DNA from: Chloroflexota bacterium | GTDB taxonomy: Bacteria > Chloroflexota > Anaerolineae > SpSt-313 | Length of the DNA stretch: 64,000 nt | Reading direction: 5' to 3' | NCBI GenBank assembly: GCA_029553955.1 | Contig: JAKPJZ010000074.1 | Span: 81,129-145,128 of the forward strand | In this document: in pieces, positions 17,699-25,752 of the stretch | Layout: the number at the start of each line of letters is the position of its first letter | How positions within the stretch are numbered: position 1 is the stretch's first letter | The notes under the pieces: generated by a model | Seen by the model: only the letters and a program-made list of their open reading frames with translations | Databases searched by the model: none | Told to the model about the DNA's origin: nothing | Program-made: the position numbers and the translations under genes

Positions 17699-18577
17699 AT
17701 GCAGTGTGATGAGAGTGTCAGGGCAATCAACCTCGCGGTCGAAGGCTTTCGACAATCCGAATTCACCGATCCCGACACGGGGATAACGCTCAAGTACAAT
17801 CTGTACATCCCCAGGAGCTATGACGCGAGCAAGCCGTATCCTCTGGTCTTGTTTATTCACGATGCAGGAGCAATCAGCAGCGATACGCGGATGACTCTGA
17901 TGCAAGGCATCGGGGCCATCATCTGGGCAACCCCATCAGAACAGGCCAAGCACGAATGCTTCGTGCTTGCCCCGCAGTATGCTACCGTAATCGTGAATGA
18001 CAATTCCGAAGCAACCCGCGAGCTGGGTGCCACAGTAGACCTCGTAAGGGCCCTCGTGAGTCGATATAGCATCGACAGGAACCGCGTGTATGCGACCGGC
18101 CAATCCATGGGATGTATGGCCTCGATTGAGATGCTCATTCGATATCCCGACATGTTCGCAGCCGCGCTCTTGGTTGCGGGGCAATGGGACGCGACCAGAA
18201 TGTCTTCATTGACAGAGGCAAATCTGTGGGTCATTGTCGCAGAAGGGGATCGGAGAGCTTTTCCTGGGATGAATGCCAGCATGGCCGCCCTGGAGGCAGC
18301 CGGCGCGAGAATCAGCCGGGCAACCTGGAACGGTCGGGCAACCCGGGAGGAATTCGCCGTAGAGGTGAGCAAGATGGTTGCCGAAGGCAACACCATCAAG
18401 TACACGGTGCTGGGCAGAGGAACGGTTGTGCCTGAAGGCCTGCCAGACGATGGTCGCAACAACCACGTGCACACCTGGCGGATCGCCTATGCCATCGAGG
18501 GGGTCAGGGACTGGTTGTTTGCCCAAGCCAAAGCGACGGACTTGACCGCCTCTGCTGGGTGCGGAAAACAGGCTTAG
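17699..18577 (+). CDS. Alpha/beta hydrolase, PHB-depolymerase/feruloyl-esterase-like
   Basis: A 292-residue alpha/beta hydrolase without a signal peptide. It begins with a substrate-side segment (LKYNLYIPRSYDASKPYPLVLFIHD), has the elbow ATGQSMGCMAS (Ser about residue 136) and a likely catalytic His near NNHVHTW. AAAGGTGAAG precedes the ATG. This is the second serine hydrolase of the cluster after 9761-10891, which points to a substrate with more than one ester or to sequential hydrolysis. The C-terminal tail (about the last 12 residues) is encoded by a repeat shared with 13742-13769 and may not be functional. Confidence 0.75.
   Translation: MQCDESVRAINLAVEGFRQSEFTDPDTGITLKYNLYIPRSYDASKPYPLVLFIHDAGAISSDTRMTLMQGIGAIIWATPSEQAKHECFVLAPQYATVIVNDNSEATRELGATVDLVRALVSRYSIDRNRVYATGQSMGCMASIEMLIRYPDMFAAALLVAGQWDATRMSSLTEANLWVIVAEGDRRAFPGMNASMAALEAAGARISRATWNGRATREEFAVEVSKMVAEGNTIKYTVLGRGTVVPEGLPDDGRNNHVHTWRIAYAIEGVRDWLFAQAKATDLTASAGCGKQA
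18547..18574 (+). repeat. Second copy of the 28-bp cluster repeat
   Basis: CCGCCTCTGCTGGGTGCGG followed by AAAACAGG matches 13742-13769 with about one or two mismatches. It lies over the end of the hydrolase gene just before the ferredoxin gene. Confidence 0.65.
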
Positions 18578-18608
18578 TGCGGAATCTGGGCTCAGTGAGG
18601 CAAACGGA

Positions 18609-18830
18609 ATGGCTATCGAACGAATCGACCCCGTACTGTGCAAAGGCTGTGGGATATGTGTCATTAGCTGTCCTGCAGACGTGATCAGAATGGACCAGGA
18701 AAGCAACAAGGCGGTCGTAAGGTATCCTGAGGACTGCATGGTATGCTGCTGGTGCCTTGTGGAATGCCCTGAAGACGCAGTCCGTATCTCGCCGATCAGG
18801 ACGTCGCCACTGTTGACGAGCTGGGGGTAG
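18609..18830 (+). CDS. Two-cluster 4Fe-4S ferredoxin (AprB-like)
   Basis: A 73-residue ferredoxin. The first cluster motif is C11KGC14GIC17VISC21P. The second is CMVCCWCLVECP (C43, C46, C49, C53), with one extra cysteine at 47. Ferredoxins of this layout pair with AprA/FrdA-type flavoproteins, and the flavoprotein gene begins seven bases downstream. It probably passes electrons to or from that flavin. No ATP sulfurylase or sulfite reductase gene is nearby, so a role in sulfate reduction is not supported. The short C-terminal tail lacks the extra domain of true AprB. Confidence 0.85.
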   Translation: MAIERIDPVLCKGCGICVISCPADVIRMDQESNKAVVRYPEDCMVCCWCLVECPEDAVRISPIRTSPLLTSWG

Positions 18831-18837
18831 AGGACCA

Positions 18838-20517
18838 ATGGACGCTTCAACCGGGGAGAACAGACTGCACGCCGATGTCCTTGTCATTGGCGGGGGCATC
18901 GCCGGCTGTTTTGCGGCCATCAAGGCCAGAGAGCAGGGCGCCGAGGTGATCCTGGTCGACAAGGGCTTTGCCGGCAAGTCGGGGCAGACCCCCTATGCGA
19001 GAGGCTTCATGGCCTTCAACCCGGAGTGGGGCCATGAACTGGATGTCTGGCTGAACTATATCAACAAGACCAGTGAGTACGTCAACAACCGCTACTGGAC
19101 CGAGATTACGATCAAGGAATCGTACGCCAGATACCAGGACTTGGTCTCGTGGGGAGTGCGCTTCAAGGAAGGTGACGACGGGCAACCGATGAGGTACCCT
19201 GTGCCTCCCGGAGTAACCGCCAGCCTGGAGATTGACGATGGCAGCAGGGGCGAGTATGCCCAAATCCTGAGGAGGCAGGTACAAAAGAGCGGGGTCAGGA
19301 TCCTCGACAGAATCATGGTTGCCGAGCTGTTGAAGCAAGGCGGAAGGATCGTTGGCGCGATAGGTTTCCCCCTCGACAGTGATGGCCTGTATACCTTTAT
19401 CGCGAAAGCAACCATCATCTGCGCTGGCGCTTGCGGCTTCAAGCCGGCCGGGTATCCGCCAATCGTCCAGTTGACCTGTGACGGCGAGGCCATGGCCTAC
19501 CGCGCTGGTGCTGAGATCCTCGGCAAGGAATTTGTGGACACGCATTCCACCAGAATGGATACCCCTATTGGCATACCCAACATGCTTGGCCGAAACAGGG
19601 ATGTGCCGGATGACCTCCGAGTGCTCGTCGGCCCCGCGAGGGGCAAGCCCGAGGTCAACGCGGAAGGGACCAAGTTGCCGGATCGTCCTGTGGACGCATC
19701 GCACTATGGGTATACCTATCTCGAGCGGGAGTTTGAAGCCCATGCCGGACGGACGCCGATTTACACGCCCACCCCGAGCGGCAACAAGCAAGTCGTTGGC
19801 GGCGCCTGCCTGGGGATGTCACTCCGTAAAGCAGATGGCATCTGGCCGGCGAACACCGACTGTGGTTCAAGCCTTCCCGGACTGTACGCTGCCGGCGACG
19901 CCCTGGGCAACATGCAAAACGGCGCCGTCTATGCGCTTTCTGGCTCGGCTCTGGCCGGCGGTGCGGTGACCGGCACCATAGCCGGAGTGGCTGCGGCCAG
20001 AGAGGCCCTCCAAATCGGAAGCCTGACGGTCGATGAGCAAGAGATCATCAGGGCAAGGCAGGCTGTGCATGCGCCCCAAGAGCGCCAGGGCGGGTTCAGT
20101 CCGAGGTGGGTGACACAACTGCTTCAGAATACCATGATGCCCTACTTCATCTCATACATCAAAAGGGCCGACCGCTTGCAGGCGACGCTCACCATCGTCG
20201 AGTTCATGCAGGAACACCTTGTTCCCAGGCTGTTGGCCAGAGACCCTCATGAGCTGCGCCTTGCCCACGAGACGAAGAATATGGTGCTCAGCGCCGAAAT
20301 GAGGCTGCGATCTGCCCTTTTCAGAACCGAGAGCCGCGGTAACCACTATCGGGAGGACTATCCGCGGCGGGATGACCCCGACTGGCTGGCGTGGGTGAAG
20401 ATCAGAGAAGAGCAGGGCAAGATGGCGCTCATCAAAGTGCCTGTGCCAAGGGAGTGGTGGCCAGACTTGTCCACGCCCTGCCAACAGAGGTATCCTTTTC
20501 GATTCCCAGGTGAGTAA
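18838..20517 (+). CDS. FAD-binding reductase, fumarate-reductase/AprA-like
   Basis: A 559-residue flavoprotein of the succinate dehydrogenase/fumarate reductase flavoprotein superfamily. FAD motifs are ADVLVIGGGIAGCFAAIKA (residues 12-30), VDKGFAGKSG and, near residue 340, GLYAAGDALGNMQNGA. The C-terminal third is helical and ends in GNHYREDYPRRDD, WLAWVKI, as in AprA-like and FrdA-like enzymes. It follows the ferredoxin gene by seven bases, so the two should form a complex. The chemistry cannot be told; reduction or oxidation of an intermediate of the cluster's pathway is likely. No signal peptide is present. Confidence 0.82.
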   Translation: MDASTGENRLHADVLVIGGGIAGCFAAIKAREQGAEVILVDKGFAGKSGQTPYARGFMAFNPEWGHELDVWLNYINKTSEYVNNRYWTEITIKESYARYQDLVSWGVRFKEGDDGQPMRYPVPPGVTASLEIDDGSRGEYAQILRRQVQKSGVRILDRIMVAELLKQGGRIVGAIGFPLDSDGLYTFIAKATIICAGACGFKPAGYPPIVQLTCDGEAMAYRAGAEILGKEFVDTHSTRMDTPIGIPNMLGRNRDVPDDLRVLVGPARGKPEVNAEGTKLPDRPVDASHYGYTYLEREFEAHAGRTPIYTPTPSGNKQVVGGACLGMSLRKADGIWPANTDCGSSLPGLYAAGDALGNMQNGAVYALSGSALAGGAVTGTIAGVAAAREALQIGSLTVDEQEIIRARQAVHAPQERQGGFSPRWVTQLLQNTMMPYFISYIKRADRLQATLTIVEFMQEHLVPRLLARDPHELRLAHETKNMVLSAEMRLRSALFRTESRGNHYREDYPRRDDPDWLAWVKIREEQGKMALIKVPVPREWWPDLSTPCQQRYPFRFPGE

Positions 20518-20580
20518 TGGCTCTGACAAGGCTCTCCTGGCCAAGATTGTTGTCTTCCTGCGAAGGAGGTATGGTTCGTA

Positions 20581-21822
20581 ATGAGCAGAGAGCGCGGTGC
20601 TCTGTCGGCGGGCGCTGCCAGAATAGACATCACCCCCCACGACCTGACAGGACTGACCAACCTGTGGGGACGCCCGTTCGAGGGCATTCATGATCGGATC
20701 TTTGTGCGCGCCCTGGTAGTGGACAACGGCATCGACTGTGCTGCTGTCGTGGCTGCTGATCTCGTCGAGTTTGGTGATACCAGTGAAATCCGCGAACGGA
20801 TCGAAAGGGAAATCGGCATTCCCGTCGATCACATCATCATCGCGGCCAGCCACGACCATAATGCCCCCCGGGTCGGCAGGGTCACTCCTGGGGCAACAGC
20901 ACAAAAAGGAGGTTCTGCAACTGGAGCATACACCGAGATGGTGTATGAGCGTATCCTCCAGGCTGTCTGCCAAGCCCAGGCGGCGCTGCAGCGGGCTCGA
21001 GTTGGAGTGGGCAAGGGGACAGCCGACGCCAACACTAACCGCGATGTGTTCACGGCTGAGGGCTGGAGGCTGGGCGCCAATCCAGAGCGTCCTTCAGACA
21101 AGACCGTCTGGGTGGTCAGGTTTGAAGCGGAATCGGGTGAGCCGATAGCCATCCTGATGAACTATGCCGTGCACTCGGTTGTCTTGGGGCCGAACAACAC
21201 CCTGGTAACCGGGGACCTTGCGGGGGCAGTTGAGCGATACGTTGAGGCGTACTACGACGATGCAGTGGTCGCACTATGGACAGTTGGTCCTGCAGGAGAC
21301 CAGAATCCCAAGTTCATGAGTTACGACGAGAATCCCCCCCAGTCCTCTGAAAGGACACCTGGCTACCCGCTCATGGATACCCTGGGACAATTCCTGGGTG
21401 AGGAAGTGGTTCGCGTGGCTGGGAGGATCGGGCGCACGTCCTCGGAGGTGTGCATCGAGGCTGGCGAGAGAATGGTGCCTTGCCCAGCGAGGATGCCTCC
21501 TCGGGGAGCGAGGCACTCCGGAATGGAAGTGAAGCGGGTCGATTCGCTGAGCATCCGCCTGGGCCTGATCATGATTGATCATATTGCATTGACCTGGGTA
21601 TCCGGCGAGGTGGTGACCAATATCTACCGGCACCTCAGAGAGGAATCGCCTTACTCGAACACCATCATGATCACAATGGCGAATGATCGGGTTGGATACA
21701 TCGTTGACGATGCCGGCTATGATACGCCCACTTTCGCGTCGCTGGCTTCACCTCTGCAGCCCGGATATGCCGAGTCGGCGATCGTCAATGGTTTGGTGGA
21801 GATGTTGCGCCGACCCAGGTGA
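20581..21822 (+). CDS. Neutral/alkaline ceramidase-like hydrolase
   Basis: A 413-residue protein with the start of the neutral/alkaline non-lysosomal ceramidase N-terminal domain: SAGAARIDITPHDLTGLTNL, then ASHDHNAP (probable zinc ligands near residue 90), NYAVHSVVLGP and TGDLAGAVERYVE. Full ceramidases have a signal peptide and a C-terminal Ig-like domain. Both are missing, so this is a cytoplasmic relative. Such proteins are often annotated in Chloroflexota and Planctomycetes without known substrate; amide hydrolysis is the expected reaction. GGAGG stands 11 bases upstream. It is the last gene of the cluster. Confidence 0.78.
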   Translation: MSRERGALSAGAARIDITPHDLTGLTNLWGRPFEGIHDRIFVRALVVDNGIDCAAVVAADLVEFGDTSEIRERIEREIGIPVDHIIIAASHDHNAPRVGRVTPGATAQKGGSATGAYTEMVYERILQAVCQAQAALQRARVGVGKGTADANTNRDVFTAEGWRLGANPERPSDKTVWVVRFEAESGEPIAILMNYAVHSVVLGPNNTLVTGDLAGAVERYVEAYYDDAVVALWTVGPAGDQNPKFMSYDENPPQSSERTPGYPLMDTLGQFLGEEVVRVAGRIGRTSSEVCIEAGERMVPCPARMPPRGARHSGMEVKRVDSLSIRLGLIMIDHIALTWVSGEVVTNIYRHLREESPYSNTIMITMANDRVGYIVDDAGYDTPTFASLASPLQPGYAESAIVNGLVEMLRRPR

Positions 21823-21888
21823 TGCTTTCGCGCTCAGCACGCTGCATGCCGGGTCGGCCATGCGAGGAGTATCGGCAGGTAACGCCTG

Positions 21889-21961
<73 letters not shown>

Positions 21962-22027
21962 GGGTTCTCTTGTTCCCCGGACTCGCCGGCGTCGAGGGAG
22001 CCGCCTCTGCTTCCAGGATAGGCCCCA

Positions 22028-22056
22028 ATTATACCCTGAACATAACCAGCGGTCAA
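22028..22056 (-). promoter_or_regulatory. Promoter of tRNA-Glu
   Basis: On the minus strand TTGACC (22056-22051), 17 bases and TATAAT (22033-22028), about 65 bases before the mature tRNA 5' end. Confidence 0.75.
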
Positions 22057-22064
22057 GCACACAA

Positions 22065-22094
22065 AGTGGGACGGCCATTGGGCGCCGTCCCACT
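22065..22094 (-). terminator. Hairpin after rplY
   Basis: Eleven-base-pair stem (AGTGGGACGGC with its complement, 8-base loop) 22 bases after the L25 stop. The following T run is poor, so the terminator call is tentative. Confidence 0.5.
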
Positions 22095-22115
22095 CACATC
22101 GCGCCGGGAGAACGC

Positions 22116-22763
22116 TTACTCTCCCCTACCCTCTTCAGGCTTTTCGCGGCTGACGACCTCGACCTCGGTCTCGGCCTGCGGCGCGGCCTCTTCGATCACT
22201 TCCTCTTGCACCGGGATGACCCGGGCCAGGACCTCGCTCGGGTCGCTGAGGATCTGGTACTTGTCGCCGAGCTGCAGGCTGCCGACGGTGATCTCCTGGT
22301 CCATCTCGGCCAGCGTGCTGGCGTCGACCTCGATGTGGCTGATGAGGTCGGCCGGCAAGCACTCGACACCGACCGACTCGACGCCGCGGTAGAGCAGGCC
22401 GTCGCCGCGCTTGACGACGGGCGAAGTGCCCACAAGGACCACCGGGATCTCGGTACGGATGCGCTCGGTCATGACGACTTCAAAAAAGTCCACATGCAGC
22501 GGCAGGCGCTTGACCGGCTCGCGCTGCACTTCGCGAAGGAGCACCATGCGGGGCGTTGCGCCGTCGCCCACCAGTAGGCGGATGAGCTGGTTGCCGCCGA
22601 CGCGCAGCAGCATGTGGCGCAGCTCGCGCTCGCTGATCTGCACCGCGAGTGGCTCGGTCCGGTGGCCGTAGACGACCGCCGGAATCAGCCCGTCGCGGCG
22701 CAGGTGCCGCACCTGCTTGCCGGTGACGGTGCGAGGCTGAGCGTTGAGGGTGATCTCCTCCAT
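22116..22763 (-). CDS. rplY: 50S ribosomal protein L25 (general stress protein Ctc form)
   Basis: A 215-residue long-form L25. It begins MEEITLNAQPRTVTGKQVRH, followed by LRRDGLIPAVVYG, which is characteristic of the family. The N-terminal beta-barrel binds 5S rRNA, and a C-terminal TL5/Ctc domain ends in an acidic tail (EEVIEEAAPQAETEVEVVS). It belongs to the large ribosomal subunit. The start follows GAGAGAGGACG about a dozen bases upstream. The transcript has a leader of about 150 bases with hairpins, so expression may be controlled by attenuation. Confidence 0.95.
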   Translation of the reverse strand: MEEITLNAQPRTVTGKQVRHLRRDGLIPAVVYGHRTEPLAVQISERELRHMLLRVGGNQLIRLLVGDGATPRMVLLREVQREPVKRLPLHVDFFEVVMTERIRTEIPVVLVGTSPVVKRGDGLLYRGVESVGVECLPADLISHIEVDASTLAEMDQEITVGSLQLGDKYQILSDPSEVLARVIPVQEEVIEEAAPQAETEVEVVSREKPEEGRGE

Positions 22764-22914
22764 GATGACGACGTCCTCTCTCCCTAAGACTGGGCAGTCG
22801 CCGGCACGTCGCCGCTACTGCCTCTGTTCATGCAAGGGCCGGGTGTCGAGCCGGGCGCACAAAAGAGGAGGGACCGGCCAGTCCCTCCCAGGGTCACCTG
22901 CCACAAGACACGAG
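22764..22914 (-). promoter_or_regulatory. Structured 5' leader of rplY
   Basis: On the minus strand the leader contains a GAGGGACTGGCCGGTCCCTC hairpin followed by CTCTTTT (22863-22890), which looks like an intrinsic terminator. Closer to the gene is a second imperfect hairpin (GGCAGTAGCGGCGACGTGCC onward). No known riboswitch was recognised. An attenuation mechanism is likely. Confidence 0.6.
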
Positions 22915-22943
22915 ATTTTAGCGCAGTCGCGCGTTTTCGTCAA
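22915..22943 (-). promoter_or_regulatory. Promoter of rplY
   Basis: On the minus strand TTGACG (22943-22938), 17 bases and TAAAAT (22920-22915). Confidence 0.75.
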
Positions 22944-23059
22944 GTTGCCAGGTCGTCCCGCTGTACGCCTGCCGATGCCGCCGCCTCTTGGGGCAGCAAG
23001 AAGCGTGCCAGTTGGGGAGAAGACACGCCCGAGGTGCATCACCCGAGCCTTGGGCGGTG

Positions 23060-23096
23060 CCGGGGAGACACCTGACAGGTTCTTGAAAACCTGTCA
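23060..23096. repeat. REP-like palindrome, copy 2, left part (interrupted)
   Basis: The left arm and start of the right arm of the CCTGACAGG repeat end at 23096. The remainder (TGTCAGGTGTCTCCCCGG) continues at 23400-23417. The 303-base element between them explains the break. Confidence 0.85.
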
Positions 23097-23399
23097 CACC
23101 GATTTCCATGGCAGGAAGGCGATTGGCAACAACTCCGGCAGAGGCCTGCCCATGCCGCGGCTTGGCCCCCCCTACCGTTCCCCCGTCGCGGGGGAATTGG
23201 GCTGTCTTCCGCGGCACTAGATCGCTCGCTTGCCGTTTCTTGGCTGCACAGGATGCGGTAGGGCGACCCAATTCCCCCGCGACGGGGGAACGGTAGGGGG
23301 GCACCCTACAGCAGGAGAAACCGTCTGTCAGCCGCGGCGCGAGCTGGACCGAGTTATTGCCAGAGACCTGGCGCTGACCACCCGCCAGGGAAATAGGTG
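23097..23399. mobile_element. MITE-like element with terminal inverted repeats and TGTCA duplication
   Basis: A 303-base element inside a REP-like palindrome. Its ends are imperfect inverted repeats: 5' CACCGATTTCCATGGCAGG against CACCTATTTCCCTGGCGGG read from the other end (16 of 19 match), with further similarity deeper in (TGGCAA-AACTC). TGTCA is duplicated at 23092-23096 and 23400-23404. The middle holds perfect 35-bp inverted arms (23167-23201 and 23267-23301) with a 65-base loop. No transposase is encoded, so it would depend on a relative elsewhere. Confidence 0.85.
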
Positions 23400-23484
23400 T
23401 GTCAGGTGTCTCCCCGGCACCGCTCTCCGGTGCTACGAACGAGGGTCGCCGACGCTTTGGGATATGCCCGCTGCGCCGGGGCCG

Positions 23485-23513
23485 TTGGCAAGGCGGCGGC
23501 GCCGGCGTATAAT
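23485..23513 (+). promoter_or_regulatory. Promoter of the LOG-family gene
   Basis: TTGGCA (23485-23490), 17 bases and TATAAT (23508-23513), about 85 bases before the TTG start. Confidence 0.7.
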
Positions 23514-23599
23514 GACCGTCTCAGAAGTGAGGCCGAAGTGAAAGCCTTGGCGTACGATTGAGGCGATGGTGCTTCCTCCAATAGAAGGGTCGGGTAATC

Positions 23600-24175
23600 T
23601 TGTCTGTTTCACATCCCAGGGTCATCTCCGTCTTTGGCAGCGCGACGATTGCGCCCGGCAGCGACGAGTATGGGCGCGCCGAGCGGCTGGGCCGGTTCTT
23701 GGCCGGGGCCGGCTGGGTGGTGATGACCGGCGGCTTTGATGGGGCCATGGCGGCCTGTTGCCGCGGCGCCCGGGAGGCGGGCGGGCACACCGTCGGGGTG
23801 ACCCTCAGGGCCTGGAACCGCCCGGCCAACGCCTGGGTGTGCGAGGAGCGGCCCCAGGCGACGTACCAGGAGCGGTTGCTGTACATGGCGACGATGGCCG
23901 ATGGCTATGTGGCCGTCGACGGCGGCATCGGCACCCTGGGGGAATTGGCGCTCGTCTGGAGCCTGCTGGAGACGCGCAGCCTGCCGCCGCGGCCGCTAGT
24001 GGCCGTGGGCCGGCGCTGGCGGCGGCTGTTCGACGTGTTTGCAGAAGAACTGGTCTTGAGGCGCGAGCACCTGGCGCTGGTGAATGTGGTGGCCTCGCCG
24101 GAGGAGGCGGTGCCGGTGCTAGGGCAGGGTTTCGTGGGCGCTGAGGCCCCGAATGGCGCGAATTCACACGGATAG
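23600..24175 (+). CDS. LOG-family protein (TIGR00725-like nucleotide-processing Rossmann protein)
   Basis: A 191-residue Rossmann-fold protein starting at TTG behind AGAAGGGTCGGG. It has ISVFGSATIAPG, VVMTGGFDGAMAACCRGA and VDGGIGTLGELALVWSL. The last replaces the usual PGGxGTxxE of LOG phosphoribohydrolases with DGGIGTLGE, keeping the catalytic Glu and the GGxGT phosphate-binding part. Related proteins were long annotated as lysine decarboxylases and act on nucleoside monophosphates. The exact substrate is uncertain. It is followed by a phosphodiesterase gene on the same strand. Confidence 0.8.
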   Translation: MSVSHPRVISVFGSATIAPGSDEYGRAERLGRFLAGAGWVVMTGGFDGAMAACCRGAREAGGHTVGVTLRAWNRPANAWVCEERPQATYQERLLYMATMADGYVAVDGGIGTLGELALVWSLLETRSLPPRPLVAVGRRWRRLFDVFAEELVLRREHLALVNVVASPEEAVPVLGQGFVGAEAPNGANSHG

Positions 24176-24244
24176 GGCCACGCGGGCAGGAGATTGCTTC
24201 GCTGTGCTCGCGATGAAGGCACGAACAGGTACGTGGAGGTGACG

Positions 24245-24718
24245 ATGCTGCTGGGCGTGGTTTCAGATACGCACGGCTACTTCCAGCCGGGGCTGAAAGA
24301 GCTCTTCAGGGGAGTCGACCGCATCCTGCACGCCGGCGATATCGACGCGCAGGGCGTGCTCGACGCCCTGGAGGAGATAGCGCCAGTCACGGCGGTGCGC
24401 GGTAACGTGGATCGGGGACGGCTCGCCGCCGACTATCCTGCATGGCTCGACATGGAGGTCGAGGGCCACAGGCTGCTGTTGATCCACCGCGGCGGCAGGG
24501 TGCTGCATGCAGAGGCGACCCTGGCAGCCATGCTCGAGCAGGTGCGGCCGGATATCATCGTCTACGGCCACACCCACCAGGCTCTTGCTACCTGGGAGGA
24601 CGGCGTCTACCTCTTCAACCCGGGCCTCGGCGGACGACCCAGGTTGGGGGTGCGGCCGTCGGCGGGGCTGCTCGTGGTGGAGCCTGGGCGCGTCGAGGGC
24701 ACTATTCACAGGCTGTGA
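24245..24718 (+). CDS. YfcE/MJ0936-family metallophosphoesterase
   Basis: A 157-residue calcineurin-like phosphodiesterase. Metal motifs are in order: VVSDTHGY (residues 5-12), HAGDID, RGNVDRG, LIHRGGR and YGHTHQ. The small size and simple core match the YfcE/MJ0936 subfamily, which hydrolyses phosphodiesters in vitro; the physiological substrate is unknown. The ATG is preceded by GGAGGTGACG. A few upstream codons in frame are not needed. Confidence 0.9.
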   Translation: MLLGVVSDTHGYFQPGLKELFRGVDRILHAGDIDAQGVLDALEEIAPVTAVRGNVDRGRLAADYPAWLDMEVEGHRLLLIHRGGRVLHAEATLAAMLEQVRPDIIVYGHTHQALATWEDGVYLFNPGLGGRPRLGVRPSAGLLVVEPGRVEGTIHRL

Positions 24719-24721
24719 AAC

Positions 24722-24750
24722 TTGCGCACGGCCTCTGATTATGCTATCAT
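24722..24750 (+). promoter_or_regulatory. Promoter of the DUF362/rpiA operon
   Basis: TTGCGC (24722-24727), 17 bases and TATCAT (24745-24750) with TG before the -10 box. Confidence 0.65.
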
Positions 24751-24810
24751 CCTCTCGCGTCGGCATCGTTGGCGGTTGTCGATCGCTGGCCGAATCGACA
24801 GGAGTGAGCC

Positions 24811-25752
24811 GTGAGCGGAGTGCCCCTGGTGCAGCGTATTGCTGGCGCCGCCGATCTGAGGTCCCTGTTTGAGGCGGTTGGGCTAGCCGGCGAGTGTATC
24901 CTCGTCAAGCCCAACTGGTTCAGCCTTCACCCCGGCAACTATACCGGTGCCGAGGTTCTTGACCTCGTGCTGGCCGCCCTGCCGGGCCGCGCCATCGTAG
25001 TGGAGTCCTACACCGGCATGCGCCACGACGGCGGCCGCAAGATCACGCCCAAGAACGGCCGCAGCCACTGGGATTGGTTACGCCAGCAGGACGCCTGGTT
25101 TCTGGCGACTACGGGCATCGGTGATGTGTTGGCTCGCCACGGCGCCGAGTTTGTGAATGTGACTGAGGCGGTCTGGTCGGGGCGGGGGGCGCCTGAGGCC
25201 GAAGTGGCGACCCGCGTCGAAGCCTGCTATGGGGCCATCGATCAGCCCGAGCTGTATCGCTACGTGCCACAACGCCTGTTCGACCTGGCCGGCTGCCCGC
25301 TGCTCAGCCTGGCGCGCTACAAGCCAACTTGGAGCCTTTCTCTGAAGAACCTCTTCGGCCTGATCCCCGATCCGCTGCGCGACCGCTGGCATGGCATACG
25401 TGACCGCGACTTGGGGCGCAGCATCGTCAATATTGCGACGATCTATCACGCGCTGTTCCGTACTGTGGGACTGGTGGAGACGTTGGCCCCATTTCCCGTG
25501 TATCATCCTGGCGGGCAGTATCACACCCCCTGGGGCGATTATGACTTGCGTCCGGCGGCGGGGGTCGTCATCTGTGGCACTTCGCTCCCGGCGGTGGATG
25601 CAGCAGCCGCCCGTGCGTTTGGGGCCGACCCCGCGCAGCTCGAGTACCTGCAACTGGCCGAAGGGCGACTCGGCAATTGGCGCGAGGGGCTGGGCGCGGC
25701 GATGCCGCCGGAGCTGGCGGAACTGCGCGGGCTGAGCGAGGGCGACGAATGA
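24811..25752 (+). CDS. DUF362-type protein (no signal peptide)
   Basis: A 313-residue protein starting at GTG with AGGAG upstream. It carries the DUF362 elements ILVKPNWFSLHPGNYTGAE, a glycine-rich VVESYTGMRHDGG segment, and PLLSLARYKPTWSLSLKNLFG followed by IPDPLRDRWHG (the KxHxxxxxT-like core region of these proteins is altered here). Members are often fused to ferredoxins or exported, but this one is short and cytoplasmic. The function of the family is unknown. It overlaps rpiA by four bases (ATGA), so the two are co-translated. A second, Tat-exported DUF362 protein lies at 47258-48583. Confidence 0.75.
   Translation: MSGVPLVQRIAGAADLRSLFEAVGLAGECILVKPNWFSLHPGNYTGAEVLDLVLAALPGRAIVVESYTGMRHDGGRKITPKNGRSHWDWLRQQDAWFLATTGIGDVLARHGAEFVNVTEAVWSGRGAPEAEVATRVEACYGAIDQPELYRYVPQRLFDLAGCPLLSLARYKPTWSLSLKNLFGLIPDPLRDRWHGIRDRDLGRSIVNIATIYHALFRTVGLVETLAPFPVYHPGGQYHTPWGDYDLRPAAGVVICGTSLPAVDAAAARAFGADPAQLEYLQLAEGRLGNWREGLGAAMPPELAELRGLSEGDE

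Noticed and set aside
18609..20517. True adenylylsulfate reductase (AprAB).
   Set aside because: No sulfate-reduction neighbours, the ferredoxin lacks the AprB tail and the context is an importer/hydrolase cluster.
22863..22890. A T-box or other tRNA-sensing leader for rplY.
   Set aside because: No T-box consensus word or specifier loop was found; only a terminator-like hairpin is visible.
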